Source of the DNA: Paragyromitra xinjiangensis
Lineage: Eukaryota; Ascomycota; Pezizomycetes; Pezizales; Discinaceae
Direction: 5' to 3'
NCBI GenBank assembly: GCA_038503065.1
Contig: JBCAMK010000002.1
Coordinates: 2,418,001-2,482,000, forward strand
DNA: 64,000 nt
Shown: one piece after another, positions 1 through 12,591 of the stretch
Layout: each line of letters begins with the position of its first letter
How positions within the stretch are numbered: position 1 is the stretch's first letter
Translations under genes and position numbers: made by a program
The notes under the pieces: generated by a model
What the model was told of the DNA's origin: nothing
Seen by the model: the letters and a program-made list of their open reading frames with translations, nothing else
The model's database searches: none

Positions 1-1680
1 CATGAAATTGCGTTTGCATGCTTGGGTACTGGATTTTGGGTTGTAGACGATGCAACGAGTCTTCGATGTCCCGTCGGATAGCGAAGAAGGCTTCGCACCG
101 GTAAAGGATGAAAGATCTCCATAGGAAATCACCTACCGTCAAATACTGTAGATTAAGTTTCGGAATTGCTAGGGGACGAGATCCATCATAGTACTCGTTC
201 CGAAGTAATGAAGACTCGAAAAGGGTGTTCTGATTCGGTAGTACTGGCAGCTCCTTCGCTTGCTCTTGGAAGGTCTTTCTCCTTTCATGAACAGCTAATA
301 ACGCCTCCGTCAGGAACACGCGATCCACAGGCACAATTACGTTCTTCGGATATTCTGTCCGTAGCCCTAGCAGCTTGCACAAATGTACAACCTCCTCATC
401 TGACAGTTCCGTGATGTGAGTCGCAAGCTCATCCCTCTGTCCTATACTTCCGTAATTTGCAAGAGCAAGGATCGTCAATTTATCCTTATAATACTTGAAC
501 GCCGTCCGTTGGAGCTTTGCAAGGTCAGAATTGTGAATCTGCCGTGATTCCTCTTGAGATAGCTGCAGACCAGAGTGGTCGTCGATAGAAAAGTTGATGT
601 AATGTGCGAGGAGCGCATAAAGGTCGCGGAAGAGGCCGTTTTCTGAATTGGCATATAAGGGAGAAAGCTTGATGGCAGTAAGGATGTGGAGATCCTTAAC
701 CAGGAAGTTGACATGGCGCCTTGTGGGTAGTTGGGATTCGAGGTCCGTGAGAAGCTCAATGAAGCGTTCACAGTAGTTCAAAATCTCTGTTTCGTCTTAG
801 CCAACAAGTGTTTTGGGGGGAAAGGGCATTACAGACGTTTAGGATCATCTCCTTCTTCTGTATTTATAGGTTTATACATGAGATTAAGGAAATCTAAAAT
901 CATCTGGAAGAGCCACAATCTCTCAAATCGCAGCTTCGCCTTTGTGCTATCATCTGCGGCATCATACCGTTTCCCAGCTGCCCTCCACGTCTTTTTCGTC
1001 TGAGGGTATTTGTCAAGTCGTGCGTTTCGAAGCTCATCAGTGGAGATGTTTTGCCAAATCCCTATCGAGACCAAAGGGGCACATTCTCTCCGCACAAGAC
1101 TACTATCCAATGATTGAAATGCTGTGACGATGAAGGTTACGAGGTGAGTTCGGATGGAAAGCGGGAGGCTGTAGTCGATACACATTGATAGAATGCGACG
1201 GAAGAGGTGTGAGAAATTCTCGGGCGAGCCGGAGATGTGGTCTAGTTTGTCTAGTTAGTACCCAACAACCCATCACGACTTTCAAAACCTCTTACCCCAT
1301 ATTCCCAAATTCTCCCGCCGTTTTACATTGACCATTAACGCGATTAAAATGATATGAAAATTTGACGAGTCCTCGTTGAAATTGGGCCATAGAAATCTGT
1401 CCATAAAAACGTCAACAACCAACTTCAAGACGATGAGCTAGGGCGCGAACTTCTCTAAGAACTGTAGATTCTCCAAGATCAATAGAGACCTAAATTTGAA
1501 TCCCTCCTTCTCCAAGATATCATAAAACTCCGTCTTCAGCACCTCCGGCTTAAACTTGGATGGCTTCTCCCTTAACCAATGCTGCTTCGCAGCTTGCGCG
1601 AATGGATTGTCGCCATGGAGATCTGCGACGGTCGGGCGTCCCTCATCGAATCCTGCAGCTTGTTTGTCGACCTTAACCAT
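1..1680 (-). CDS. Intron-binding protein Aquarius/Cwf11-like, N-terminal part (partial)
   Basis: This is the 5' part of a spliceosomal helicase of the Aquarius family (Cwf11 in fission yeast), which binds the intron upstream of the branch site. The reading frame starts at the ATG at 1680-1678. Rebuilt exons are 1680-1451, 1396-1296, 1241-837 and 786-1, continuing past the left edge. The translation holds blocks typical of the all-helical Aquarius N-terminal domain: RPTVADLHGDNPFAQ, FLWPNFNEDSSNFH, LVRRECAPLVSIGIW, AAGKRYDAADDSTKAKLRFER and ERFIELLTDLESQLPTRRHV. The helicase core would lie outside the window. The first donor is GTTCGC and the third appears to be GTCTGT; both are unusual, but they are the only ones that keep the frame. 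Family assignment rests on recalled conservation; the exon 3/4 junction is the least certain point. Confidence 0.9.
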
Positions 1681-2214
1681 AGTTTCAATTGCAGGGGTCC
1701 AGCTGGGGGGTCAATTGTGGATTTTTAGGTTGCAGGACGTGGAAAAGTCACGCTTGGAATGGAGCTCGCGGCTGTTGTTTTCGTTTCCTAACCTTGAAAG
1801 ATGTAAGATGTCTTGGATCAAGTTTCTTGGCGCACGTGATGTGCACGAACCACAGGTTGTCGAGTGCTAGGGTATGATGAAATTTGGGGTGAAAGAGATG
1901 GTAAACTTCTTTATAATATGTAGGATTATGTTTTCAGTTAAATTTCCCAATTCCATTTATAAACCCTTGGACGCGTATACTGTAACTTGTCAGAGTATAT
2001 CGACAAGTCACGTCCTTCTCACACTCTTTTATACTCAATACCTCGAACCATATGGTCAATCAGCGGAGTTTATTTAGTAGAGATACCCTAACCAACATGG
2101 CCCAATCCCATACTTTTTTACAGTTAATGGGAATATTTTTATCAGAACTCTTGTTCCAACTTTACAATTGAATGACGTGCTTAGGCGTCGGGGAGACAGA
2201 TAGAAGGTCTACAC
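1681..2214. other. Spacer upstream of the Aquarius gene
   Basis: This stretch holds the promoter side of the minus-strand Aquarius gene. I see no convincing coding sequence. A CACGTGA E-box-like site lies near 1834 and an ACGCGT hexamer at 1971-1976. Neither is informative by itself. Confidence 0.4.
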
Positions 2215-2635
2215 TAGTGTGCCCTACGAGCCGAGCCGGCTCGTGGGCTTGAGCTCGAATTGTAGCTCGAACTCCTCAAGCCTAAAGCTCCACGAGCCCG
2301 AGCCGGCTCGAGACTATTAAATCTCAATAAAGGGTAAGAGCTGAGAGAGAGAGAAGCATAAAATTGGCCTGGTCACTCGGAGGCGGAGTCCTGGCAACTG
2401 GGAGAGGGGAATGGAGAGGGTTGGGCTGCAGCGGGTATCTAGTTTTCAACGGTAATTGGTGATCTCCTTGTAATTATTTTCGCAAGGACGTCAAACCACT
2501 ATGAGTAAGCCAGGCTCGAGCCCGTCTCGAATCCCCTCAAGCCGGCTCGAATTTCTCAAGCCTATCCTTCCACAAGCCGAGCCAGCTCGAGCCCAGGCCT
2601 CCGTATCGGCTCGAACAGGCTCATGGGGAACACTA
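2215..2635. mobile_element. Non-autonomous hAT-like element (MITE) with 8-bp target duplication
   Basis: The 421-bp element begins TAGTGTGCCCTACGAGCC and ends with GGCTCATGGGGAACACTA. Read in reverse complement, the right end is TAGTGTTCCCCATGAGCC, so the two 18-bp termini match at 15 positions. The octamer GTCTACAC flanks it exactly on both sides (2207-2214 and 2636-2643), which is a perfect target-site duplication. An 8-bp duplication and TAGTGT-type ends fit the hAT superfamily. Subterminal blocks (about 2226-2312 and 2510-2620) are packed with short motifs built on GAGCC and GCTCGA in both orientations, as expected of subterminal transposase-binding repeats. No transposase frame is present, so the copy would depend on an autonomous relative elsewhere. 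Confidence 0.85.
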
Positions 2636-2643
2636 GTCTACAC

Positions 2644-3873
2644 GCTGCAAGATATCCATAGTAGGGTCCTACCAGATGTAGAATAAGGCTTAGCCTGGGA
2701 GCCAGGTTGTGCATCCTACCCACATCCACTTGGGATATCTGTGACCAATATGGAAGCCGCCCCAGACAAAGAAGCTAGTATGCTGGGAGCGAAAACGAGA
2801 GAAAGAGAGAACATACTATTCACTCTCTAGAGGGTAGCTGCGAGAAATCCTCCTTAGGGATTGGCAGTTGGTACTACTTTAGAACTTCCAACACATCTAC
2901 GAGTAGTTATCCCGCCCGCCTCTATGAGGAGTTTATTACTAAGATTTCCTCTAGGCAAAGCTGATGGAATCGATGAATTGCTGAAAATTCTTGGGTGTCT
3001 AGGGAAGAGAGTAATAGGGAGTGAGTTGGTTTATAGATGCAAGCACCACAGCAGACCACGATTTGGAGGAAAGAGCTGGGGTTATTAATGAGCGGTAGGC
3101 TTGTTCAAATCTCCTACTACCTACGGCTCTCTACAGTGTGCAGCATGAGCTGGGGATGAGACTAGACGATAGACCACAAAGCAAACATAATATATCCCCC
3201 ATGATGCCCCGTCATTCTAAGGCCTGAACGAGGCGCGATCAAGCCTGCTAACTCTGAGGTAGATGTAGTGGATATCTAGAAGAAAAAGAGCAGATTCTAG
3301 GAATTACCCTGTTGAAATTTGCTCATAGCACCCCGATCAAGAAAAATTACATGTATGCAAAGGAACCCCAAGACGCCGTCAGCGACCTAGCCATAGTTCA
3401 AAGCACAAGCAGAAAAAAAATCAAACCTATCTCCAGAATCCGGCAGGGCGAAGGGCGAAGCGTTAACCACTCATCGCTTTTTTTACCCTCATGTTTGTTT
3501 CTCATTTTACCGCCCTTTGAATGGAACGAGAGAAGCCTGGTAAGGGTAGCAGCGTGGGGGCTGGCGGCACATAACCACTCTATGTTCCTGTGAACCTACC
3601 GCTAAGAAGTGACCAATGACATGTAGCGGCTCGAGTGACGAGTTATGACTTTAGATACATGTATGTAGTAAGGTCCCTTTGCTTTAACTCTAGTACTTAT
3701 CAGTTATTTCTTATACACAAGGAAAAAACCCCCATATCTAACAAGCCTAGCTTAGGCCTGAAGAAGCCTTAAACGAAATGAAATCTAAGTCGCTAAACAT
3801 AAGAAATCCAGTGTCTAGATGCTACGAAACTACATGTATACAAAAGGAGTCCAGCTCCCCAGCCCCACCAAAA
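2644..3873. other. Spacer between the MITE and the GH76-like gene
   Basis: I see no supported gene. Frames are short and interrupted. Three copies of the palindrome TACATGTA lie at 3348, 3656 and 3831. A short frame near 2950-3080 reads faintly like a decayed retroelement, but not enough to call one. Confidence 0.4.
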
Positions 3874-5481
3874 TCACGCGACCCGGGCCGCAATAAGAAG
3901 ACATCTCGCCGCACCTCCACTCCCAAGCAACGTCTTTGCCATCCCGCGACTACCTATAGGGAGAGCCATACTGGCATCATCCATTAACCTCTCTTCTTGG
4001 TTGAAATCTGGCTGTCTTGTGGTGTCACCAGTTAGGCTACTGTAAGCCGCTAGCTCGGTGGCTGAGATTGTATAGAGTCTTAGTGAGCGCCAGTACCTAA
4101 TTGCGGACGTCGCGTTAGCTCTCGAAGCCTTTCTCGATAAGGATGGGGTTAAAATCATACAATCCATCATCGTCTTTTAGGTATTTTTGCATATAGTCGG
4201 TATGCCTCGTGAGCTCCATCTTGATATTCGCTACGGTGCTCGGGTGAGAGTTGCCAAATACACGAATGTATTCGGTCAACCCTTCAAACAGTAGATGCAG
4301 GAAGAACGTGTTATCCCACCAGTACCTATACGCAGTGTTTGCGACGGTAGTGTCGAAGAGAGATTTAGTCCTATCGAGCGCTGCCTCGGCAAGTCTTTGC
4401 GCCTTAGCATCTAGGTCTGAGCTAGGACTGACATCCTGCAGGAGACAGATAGCATGTAGTGTGATCCCAGTGTTGTAGCTATTATCAAAGTCAGCAAGAC
4501 CAACACGAAGACTACTAACGTTACTCACGTATAAGTCGGTCCACCACCAACACCATCCATAATTAATCCTGAATCCAACTGCAATTGATCCAGAATCCAC
4601 TGAATCGCAGTCCTCCCAAACGTAATCAACTGACTACTCGTCTGTCCGTTCGTTCCATGTCCCATCTTCGCAAGTGTCAAGACAGCGACAGCCGTCAAGG
4701 ACGTCGTGCATGCGTTCCGGGTTGTCATCGCGACATGCCATTTCATTCCACCACCGTTGGCCGTATCCCAACCGGTGAGGAGGAAATCAGTCACGCTTTG
4801 AGCTCGAGATAGATATGCTGCGTTTGAGGTCGTAGAAAGCTCATAGGCTCGAAGAAGCGCAATTACAACTTGTGCGTTGTCGTCTATATATAGTATTGGT
4901 CAGTTAACTATTGGTACAACGTACAACACAAGGCCAATGAAGAGACTCGACGAACCGTAGTAGATATCTGCATTTCCGGGTGTATAAACCCATGCAGTGT
5001 ATGCGCTATAATTGCTTGAGAAGAATTTCCCAACACCTGGATCGGCAAGTGCCGTGGTGATTTCATCTGCGAACTGGCCTGGTCTTGCGGCTTCGGCTTC
5101 TAGGAGGGCTTCAACACCGATAATCTAATCGCGTATTAGTTGACGTTCCTTGTATCTCATAGAGGGGGGATTTAATACATATGGCCAAAGTGTTTCTCCG
5201 TTCCAGTCTCCTACCGTTTCTGAAGTCTTCTTCAAGGTTCTGAAATGCTGGAAATCTGGATCCCAAAAGAAGTCCCAGAAGTCATTGGATAACCTTGCGC
5301 CCTCGGTAATCAACGAATTTCTATCTCTGGGTCTCATGGCTTTATGTCTGATCGGGGTGGCACTAGGAGGAGCGTGGTACCGTTGAAGTTCCCCTTCGGT
5401 ATTAATTGCGATACCTGCGTTGGTGATTTGGGATAATGACAGGAAGGCCAGGAAGACCCACAGGAGCTTTAAATAAAACAT
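3874..5481 (-). CDS. Secreted glycoside hydrolase family 76-like protein (putative alpha-1,6-mannanase)
   Basis: Five exons (5481-5179, 5124-4956, 4883-4529, 4478-4161, 4096-3874) join in frame to about 455 residues. The N-terminus (MFYLKLLWVFLAFLSLSQITNA) is a typical signal peptide, so the product should be secreted or anchored at the wall. The six-hairpin GH76 fold is suggested by the DD pair in IYYDDNAQVVIALLRAYEL (about residue 158), the usual catalytic Asp-Asp site, followed by GGMKWHV, TRNACTTSLTAVAVL and TYNTGITLHAICLL. The C-terminal exon gives YWRSLRLYTIS and AKTLLGSGGAARCLLIAARVA. GH76 enzymes cut alpha-1,6-mannan and some (Dfg5/Dcw1) act in fungal wall assembly. Intron 2 uses a GTTCGT donor, and intron 1 is supported by continuity of LWPY into IIGVEALLEAEAA. 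The exact substrate is unknown. Confidence 0.82.
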
Positions 5482-7425
5482 TAGAGAAAGTAGAACCCCG
5501 TGCAGAAGGATGAAGAACTATCTCACCTGGTAAATTTGCTGTTCTTATATGAGGATGGCTGAAGAGAAACTGGTAAGTTCAGATGAACGTGGTCGAGACA
5601 TGTATGACCACATGCCGTGCTATGCAAGGAGGTGTGCCATCTTTGACCCCTGGAACGTTGATCATTGGTAGTCGCGATATCTAAAGCCTCACGCGACTGG
5701 TAGTGTAGTGAGTGACTATGTCCGGTGGGTAGAATCTACTTTGGACATGCAGTTTCTGGAGCAGAAATAGTAGGAAGCCAAGCCGGGCCTATGAGATAGG
5801 CGAGTTACTTGGGCAGTGTTACTTGGAATGCGATGAGACGTTGCAACCCTACCTATTGTGAGGCGTTTTTTTCTTCTGCCAACAATCTAATTATAAAAAG
5901 TACATGTAACAAGGACGGGGATCATCGCATAACGTGTTATTGGTGAGTTTCTGGCCAATTAGATGATCTACGGTACAAGTGGAGGTAGCGGAAAACGAAC
6001 CAGAGGGAGGAAAGTCCGGTGGGGAGTGGGAATAAAAAGGCTAGTTTAATGAATATCCCACGGGATTGAGTGATATTCAGTGATCTCGGGGAATAGGTTG
6101 GTAGTCTGTGTGTTGTCAGCCCAATAGCCGGAGGTCTCTACCTAAAATGGGTAGTTGGCTTTTACTAATGTCTTGTACCAACTTGAAAGTAAAACTTCAC
6201 AGCGATCACACGGGAGGAAGATAATGCTAAATACAAAGGGCTTAGCCAAGTGTTTCTAAATACGACACTGTTTTTTCCCTCATGGGGATGTAGAGAGTGG
6301 ATACATGTATCCCTAATATTGCTTGGCAGACGCTGGATACACATCATTGAGTCGTATTCACCCTACTATTCAGCCGTACGCTGTCGTAGAGGAGTATGTT
6401 AATAAATTTCTGCACCCAAATACTATCACGGGGCACTGGCAGTGTCACTTGGCCCGTGACCTAGACCTTTGCGTGACGCGATAGGAACTGCGGGGTATTA
6501 GCAGTATTAGCAGACGAAAGACCACTCTTGCCTTGAAGTGCCCTTTACAAGTGAGTACAAAGTAAGTTGATGGGGGTTAAGAAAAGTTGCCCTACGGAAG
6601 GCTCTTCCGCATAATTAGTCAGTCCTGAGAAACTTCAAGGATAACTCGCCTCTGTGTGCCTTGGGCTTAAGCTTATGTTTTACGGGTTGAGTTTCTGGAT
6701 CCGGCACACGAAATTATAAGCACAAATAGAAGGGTCTAGGCTGTTGAAAGCTGAAAGGAATTTACGGTATCACCAAAACCTGCAGCGCACTATTCGGTCG
6801 AAAAGAATGCTGTGTGCCGTACGCGATAGAAATTCGTCTTTATTGAAAACTCGACCGAGGTACATAGGCGATGACGTGCGTGAGGTACCGCGATACTCTA
6901 AAAAGCTTAAAATCGAGCCCTACCCGCATCCAGCCAGATCCCGAATATCTAGCATCGAGCGAAGTTCTGTCCCCTTCCACTCGTTCGTCTTTATCTGCCT
7001 GGAGATTGTAGGTAGAGATAGATAATTGGTTTTCTACCGAGTTGTGCAGTGTGCCAACATGTGTCAAGCCCTATGAAGGCTTCCAGCTCCCAAGAAGCCC
7101 AATCTTATCCGCCTGGCCAATCCCTGTTTGCCATGGCGATCAGAGCTGGGCGTCAGCTTCTAGTAAAGGACGTAAAGTACGCGCAGTTCCTCCTCAAAGA
7201 TCTAAACACCTTCACAACCTTTCTTTTCTTTTTCTTTTTCCTGCTGACCCTATAAGCATATCCCCATCCGATAACCGTCTTTCATCCCTTCCCGCTATTC
7301 CCGTGCCGGCTCTCTTGCACATGCGGTACTACTATTCTCAGCGCTACGCCCCCCCCGGAACTGTCATAGTGTCTTCGCTATTAACTTTAACTTGCTATTG
7401 ACCCGTACATAAGAAGCTCTCCACG
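5482..7425. other. Long spacer, no gene seen
   Basis: This is the divergent spacer between the GH76-like gene and the alpha/beta hydrolase gene, so both promoters probably lie in it. Two TACATGTA palindromes occur at 5901 and 6302. The second sits in a perfect 14-bp palindrome, GGATACATGTATCC, at 6299-6312. A pyrimidine-rich tract near 7215-7245 precedes the hydrolase gene. Confidence 0.4.
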
Positions 7426-9006
7426 ATGTCCAGGGTTTCACATCCCCCCATTCTCCCTTTCTACGAACCCCGCGAGCTATTCAGGATGCCCATTTCCTAC
7501 CTCCCCTCACAAATCGACGGCGGCGCGTCAACATCACCATTAAATTTCCGCGACTCACCGTTTCGGTTACTTTGGGCCGATATCAAACTGGTGGCTACCT
7601 TGTTGCTATGGGTGCCGCACATATTCATACCGGTGAAAACGACGAATCCGTACTCGGAGCTGTACCCGAGTTGGATGAACATGCGCGACTTGGGTCTACA
7701 GGTGATCTTGGGGGTGCTGGGCATTTTGTTTTTGATCGTCTCGGTGCCCTTAGCTATTGCCGCTCCGGGAGGGGCGTTTGCGATATTCATATTGTTGTAT
7801 TGTGGGTTGGTTTGGGTCATCTGTATCCCGTTGAGAGCTCCCACAAGGATTTTTAACAGTAAAGTTGAACTAGAGGGGTTCGATGTGAGGCCTGAGGAGG
7901 CTTGGGTTTTTGTGAATGGTGTAACAGCGGGGGCTCACTGGCTGCAAGGTAGGTGCTCAAAAATTATGAATAGAAATTCTTCAAAACGTAGTCTGATGTG
8001 AATATTCGAATTTAAACAGCCAACATCGATATGATCAGTTCGATATTCAAACGTCCCGTGGTCGGAATCCACAATCGAACCTACGGCGTTGTCTTTGATC
8101 TTATGGAATGTCTTGTCCAGCGATGTTTCTCCTACTCCACCGAAGACACTCGCATAATGTACCAACACCTCAAAAGCCTTCTCCAGGACCCCAAAATCAC
8201 CAGAGTTATATGTATTGCGCATTCACAGGGCGGGATTATATTATCAACCGCTTTGGATAGTTTATTCGCAGACGTTCCAAGTGGAGCATTCGACAAATTA
8301 GAAATCTATACATTTGGGTTTGTCCCATTCGGTCCACGTGCTCTGAAATACCGTTTACTAATCCCTCCCTAGATGCGCAGCCAACCATTTCAACAACCCC
8401 GTCCGCTTTGTCCCCCCTGATGCCAACATCCCCACACCCCCTCCACCTGGCCCCTCCCACACCTCATCTTCCACCTCAGATCACAGCCCTCCACGTGAAG
8501 AACGCTTAATCAGACACATAGAGCACTACGCCAACGAGCACGACTTCGTCTCCCGCTGGGGTGTCCTGTACTTCACGCGCGACAAGCTATCCAACCGCTT
8601 CGTCGGCAAGGTGTTCGAGAATAGAGGCCACGGTGGACACCTCATGAACCAGCACTATCTCGACCGCATGTTTGCGGGCGAATCATCGGCGTTTTTGGAA
8701 CAGGTTGTTGATATTGACGAGGAAACCGCTGTACACAGGGAGGAGGCTGCAGGGGTGCAGGGGAGTAAAGATAGACTGGCGGCGGATCAGAGGTCTGGGA
8801 CGTTCAGGGTGAAGGGGGATGCGACGCCGGCGGGTTCGAGTGTTGTGGGTGTGGTGAGGGGGGAGACGCCGGGTAGTCGTGGTGGTGGGTTGGGTCCGGA
8901 TAATGCTAGTGATTGTAGGAGGAGTATGCAGGCGCAGAGAGGGAAGACGGTGAAGGATTTGAGTAGGCTGTGGAGGTATAAAGATGGGAATGAACCTAAG
9001 GATTGA
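7426..9006 (+). CDS. Membrane-anchored alpha/beta hydrolase (putative lipase/DUF676-like)
   Basis: Three exons (7426-7948, 8020-8317, 8373-9006) join to 484 residues. Two hydrophobic segments lie near residues 54-66 and 90-135, the second being long enough for two passes. Exon 2 carries the nucleophile elbow IAHSQGG (Ser about residue 245), a variant of GxSxG in which alanine replaces the first glycine. LEIYTFG next to CAANHFNNPVRFV is typical of lipase-like proteins around the strand that leads to the acidic residue. A conserved-looking block, EHYANEHDFVSRWGVL, and a histidine-containing segment, NRGHGGHLMNQHYLDRMF, follow; one of these histidines may complete the triad. The last 100 residues are low-complexity and charged. 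Membrane location and serine-hydrolase activity are inferences; the substrate is unknown. The start at 7426 is preceded by stops. Confidence 0.75.
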
Positions 9007-10017
9007 GGGAACTGAAGGGGGAGGATGAAAGTGATACCCATGGGATTTTTTTTAGATTAATGGTGGAGCGATTAGCGGGCGTTCTTTAATTTAGTTTATT
9101 TTAAGAGTGTTTTCCTGTTGGATGTGGAATTAATATGATCAAGAGTTTTGATAGTTTCCACGCGCGCTGTAGCAAGGGGTCCACAATTTTCTCGTGCAAG
9201 TCAGTCTAATGGACGGTCTTTCCCTAAGCCTGATTGTCGTCTAATTTTACGATGCTACGACAATACTTGGTTACCGTCATAGACAGTCACTCGTACCTAA
9301 TTGTGTTCGCCCCTAAGACTCGGTGCTAGATAGGTGTGAAGTACAACCATTATTTTTGCTTAAGTACCTGCCTGGAAACCTAGCAGGTTGAAGTGCTTTG
9401 AGAAAGAACCCTAACCCCAGCCCTCTATTTTGACTAGCCTCCTCAAAGCCAATGAGAGCGCAGAATATTCTAACGTACATAAAACAGTATCTGTCCAGTT
9501 TGGACCACATGTTCTTATAACCCGAATTCTTAAGCTAGAATTACAAAGTTAGTTTTAGCAAACTTCATAGATTAAATATTGTAGAGACTACTCTTTCCCA
9601 TCGTTCGGTGCCGTGATGCGGATGGGATTTATGTGTTGTATCAAAACCGCTCATGAAAACCTGCACATCGATCATTCACCACATCACTGAGATATCAGAG
9701 CAACGTAAATGAATTTTGCCTTCATGACCGTACAATGTACATCCTCAATGAGCGAATTTCCAATACTGGGGTAGTAGAGAGTAAATCATATTTACAGATA
9801 GACCTGCGATCACTATCTATCGTCAACCCATCAAAAGCCACTACGTAAACGATTCCCTAAAGCGCGAGAAATGAAGTTGAAAAAAAAATACAAAACACCG
9901 AACCGCCCAATGCCTTTTGCTAAACGTAATGAATGTGTGTTTCTACGAATTGACAATCCTTTTCCTTATCCCCCCCTTCTTTCTTACATTTCCCACCACC
10001 TCTCTATCGACATACAC
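9007..10017. other. Convergent spacer, no gene seen
   Basis: This lies between the 3' ends of the hydrolase gene and NFS1. It is AT-rich, with short frames only. I see no RNA gene or repeat. Confidence 0.4.
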
Positions 10018-11717
10018 TTAATGCTGACTCCACTCAATAGTATTCAGATCAATTCCCTCCTGTACTAACTCCCACAACGGACTCAACTCCCTCAAGAATG
10101 TAACTCTCTCCTTTACTGCCTTCAACACATAATCGATCTCCTGTTCAGTTGTGAACCTGCCAATTCCAAACCTGATACTAGAATGGGCGCTCTCATCGCT
10201 ACTCCCTAATGCTCTTAGGACGTACGATGGTTCCAGAGAAGCAGAGGTACACGCAGATCCTGAGGACAAAGCAATATCCTTCAGAGCCATGAGAAGAGAC
10301 TCGCCTTCAACATAAGCGAAAGAAACATTCACGCAGCCGGGGTACCGTGCGTCAGGATCACCGTTAAGTTTTGTATGCTCCATAGAGAGGAGGCCATCGG
10401 TGAGACGTTTAGACAGTTTGGAAATACGTGCGTGGTCATACTGGGAGGGGATATGTCAGTACTTAGTTTTAATAGAGAAGCGTAGGGTTGGGGTGATGCT
10501 TACAGCCAGGTCCTCGTATGAAATCCTGCACGCTTCACCAAAACCAATAACCAAAGGTGGCGCTAAAGTACCACTTCTTAACCCTCTCTCCTGCCCGCCT
10601 CCCGAAATCAAGGGCTCAATCCTGACCCTCGGCCGTCTCCTAACATAGCAGGCACCAATTCCCTTAGGCCCATATACCTTGTGCCCAGAGATACTCATCA
10701 AGTCGATATTCATCTTGTTCACATCAATTGGGATCTTCCCGACAGCTTGTGCGCCATCGGTATGGAAGAACACCTCCCTAGACCGACACAACTTCCCAAT
10801 TTCCTCCATCGGCTGGATAACCCCAATTTCATTATTCACCGCCATAATTGACACTAAAGCCGTATCCGGGCGAATTGCCGCCTCCAGCTCCTTCAAATCG
10901 ATCAACCCATTCGCCTGGACTGGGAGGTAGGTAATATCGAAACCCTCGCTTCCCAGATGTCGGCATGAGTCAAGCACGCACTTGTGTTCTGTCTGAGAGG
11001 TGATGATGTGCTTCTTCTTGCTCTTGTAGAATCTCGCGACACCCTTGATTGACATATTGTTTGATTCGGTGGCACCAGATGTGAAGATGATTTCTTTTGG
11101 GTCTGCGCCGATGAGCCTGGCGATATGGGCACGGGCATCTTCTGTTGCTTTTTCGGTCTCCCAGCCATAGGCGTGGGTACGAGAGTGTGGGTTGCCGTAG
11201 AGGCCGGTGAAAAAGGGAAGCATGGCATCGAGGACGCGGGGGTCAGTGGGGGTTGTTGCTTGCATATCAAGGTAGATGGGACGGGTTCCTTCGTCCATTA
11301 TTGTGGCCTGCTTAAGGATTCCTGGGAGAGCGTGCGTTAGAGTCATCATGGAAGTACCCACAATCCCAAAGAAAAGTCTTCAAATTGAGATTGCCATTTG
11401 AATTCGAGCAACTAAAACTCAGGCATACCTGCAGCAGGAGATATCATGGCATCTGCAGTTAGGCCATTTCCAATAGGTACCTGTGAAGGCTTCAACCCTC
11501 CAGTTTTGTTTATGAAGTCCTGAGTATCAATCGCCCTGTTCTCAACATCGACATTGACAGCGGCAGCATTCCTTTTTCCAGAATCCGAAACATAACGTCT
11601 AACCTGGAAACCAGATGCCCTCAGGAGCGGTGACGGCCTCGAAAATGAACGAGCAACGTTGGCACTACGACACAAAGTCGCAGCAGTGGATCTCACCACC
11701 CTTGCGGGAGCGGCCAT
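10018..11717 (-). CDS. NFS1: Mitochondrial cysteine desulfurase Nfs1
   Basis: Exons 11717-11429, 11321-10504 and 10440-10018 give 509 residues. Nfs1 is the PLP enzyme that releases sulfur from cysteine for Fe-S cluster assembly on the Isu scaffold in the matrix; it works with Isd11 and frataxin. The first 90 or so residues are rich in Arg, Ser and Ala without acids, as in a mitochondrial presequence. The class V aminotransferase core follows: [37 protein letters not shown], a His of [10 protein letters not shown], and the PLP lysine in [12 protein letters not shown] (about residue 310). The mobile catalytic cysteine is in [21 protein letters not shown], and the conserved C-terminus ends [12 protein letters not shown]. 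Both introns have standard GT-AG ends and keep the frame. Length and motifs fit a complete functional gene. Confidence 0.96.
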
Positions 11718-12591
11718 GGCGTCGCAGATAATCTGATAGATGTGGATAAAGCGTGCAGGGGGGTTTATCAGATGGTTGTTGCGAGTGGGCTGATGTTTTA
11801 TGTATGTGGTGAGACGTTCAGATGGATTCTCGTGGCGGTGGGCGGGCCAACAGGCGTTGATATTCGGCGCCGCCCCTCAAATGGCTTGGCATCGCCGCCG
11901 CAATTGGTAAGCGACCGAATCACTGCGAGTTCCCCGCATCCTTCTGGAACAGCCTTTAAATGCAACGCCACCGGGAAGCGGCAGGAGTTAGGATGGTTTC
12001 TTCGCGCTTCTGGACTTCAATTGAAGCCAGGCACCAAGATCGGCATGCCGGTATTGACAACACAGCCCAAATTGGGTCTCTCATGACTTCCTAGTAATTA
12101 ACTACTGTATAAGCTCCCATAGTTTGTACCTGGATCAATGATCCTAGAATAGACATTTTGCCTATCGTTGAGCTCTCGATTTCTGTCGTGGTTTCTTATG
12201 CATCATGAACACACCAGTATGACTGCAATTAGGTACCTACCCTACGGTACCCGAGGGTACCAGGTTCAGCAGGATATGGACAACGAATCTGGCACCTACA
12301 ATCCCTCCAGCTCGCATTTGAACAAAGGATTATGACATTTCCGGTTTTATACAATCGATTCCTTAATGCCGTTTATATCCGCATTAATAATATTTACAGA
12401 AGCAGCTTCATGGGTTTTAAAATGTGGCCGGACTTATTACCGATGACGTGCTAAGTCGACATGAGATAGATATTATCGGCTCTCGGTATAAATCCAAGGA
12501 ACCCCGCACTGTAGATACGAAAGCTCAATTCCTGTCCGAACATCTCCATACCGAGAGTGTAGCTTCCTGAATACCATTAAATTCCCAAGAA
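11718..12591. other. Divergent promoter region between NFS1 and the GRE2-like gene
   Basis: The two genes are transcribed away from each other from this 0.87-kb spacer. I see no extra gene; an open frame at 11742-12086 has no protein-like features. The nested string GGTACC..GGTACC near 12232-12262 is a short local repeat. Confidence 0.4.
12487..12492 (+). promoter_or_regulatory. Candidate TATA box of the GRE2-like gene
   Basis: TATAAA lies 105 bp upstream of the ATG at 12592, a normal distance for a fungal core promoter. A single hexamer is weak evidence. Confidence 0.4.

Noticed and set aside
2861..3088. 75-codon frame with GKADGIDELLKILG, faintly like a LINE reverse-transcriptase block
   Set aside because: Only one short motif with poor spacing; no neighbouring retroelement sequence could be read on either strand.
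11742..12086. 114-codon plus-strand frame between NFS1 and the GRE2-like gene
   Set aside because: No recognisable motif and it occupies the divergent promoter.
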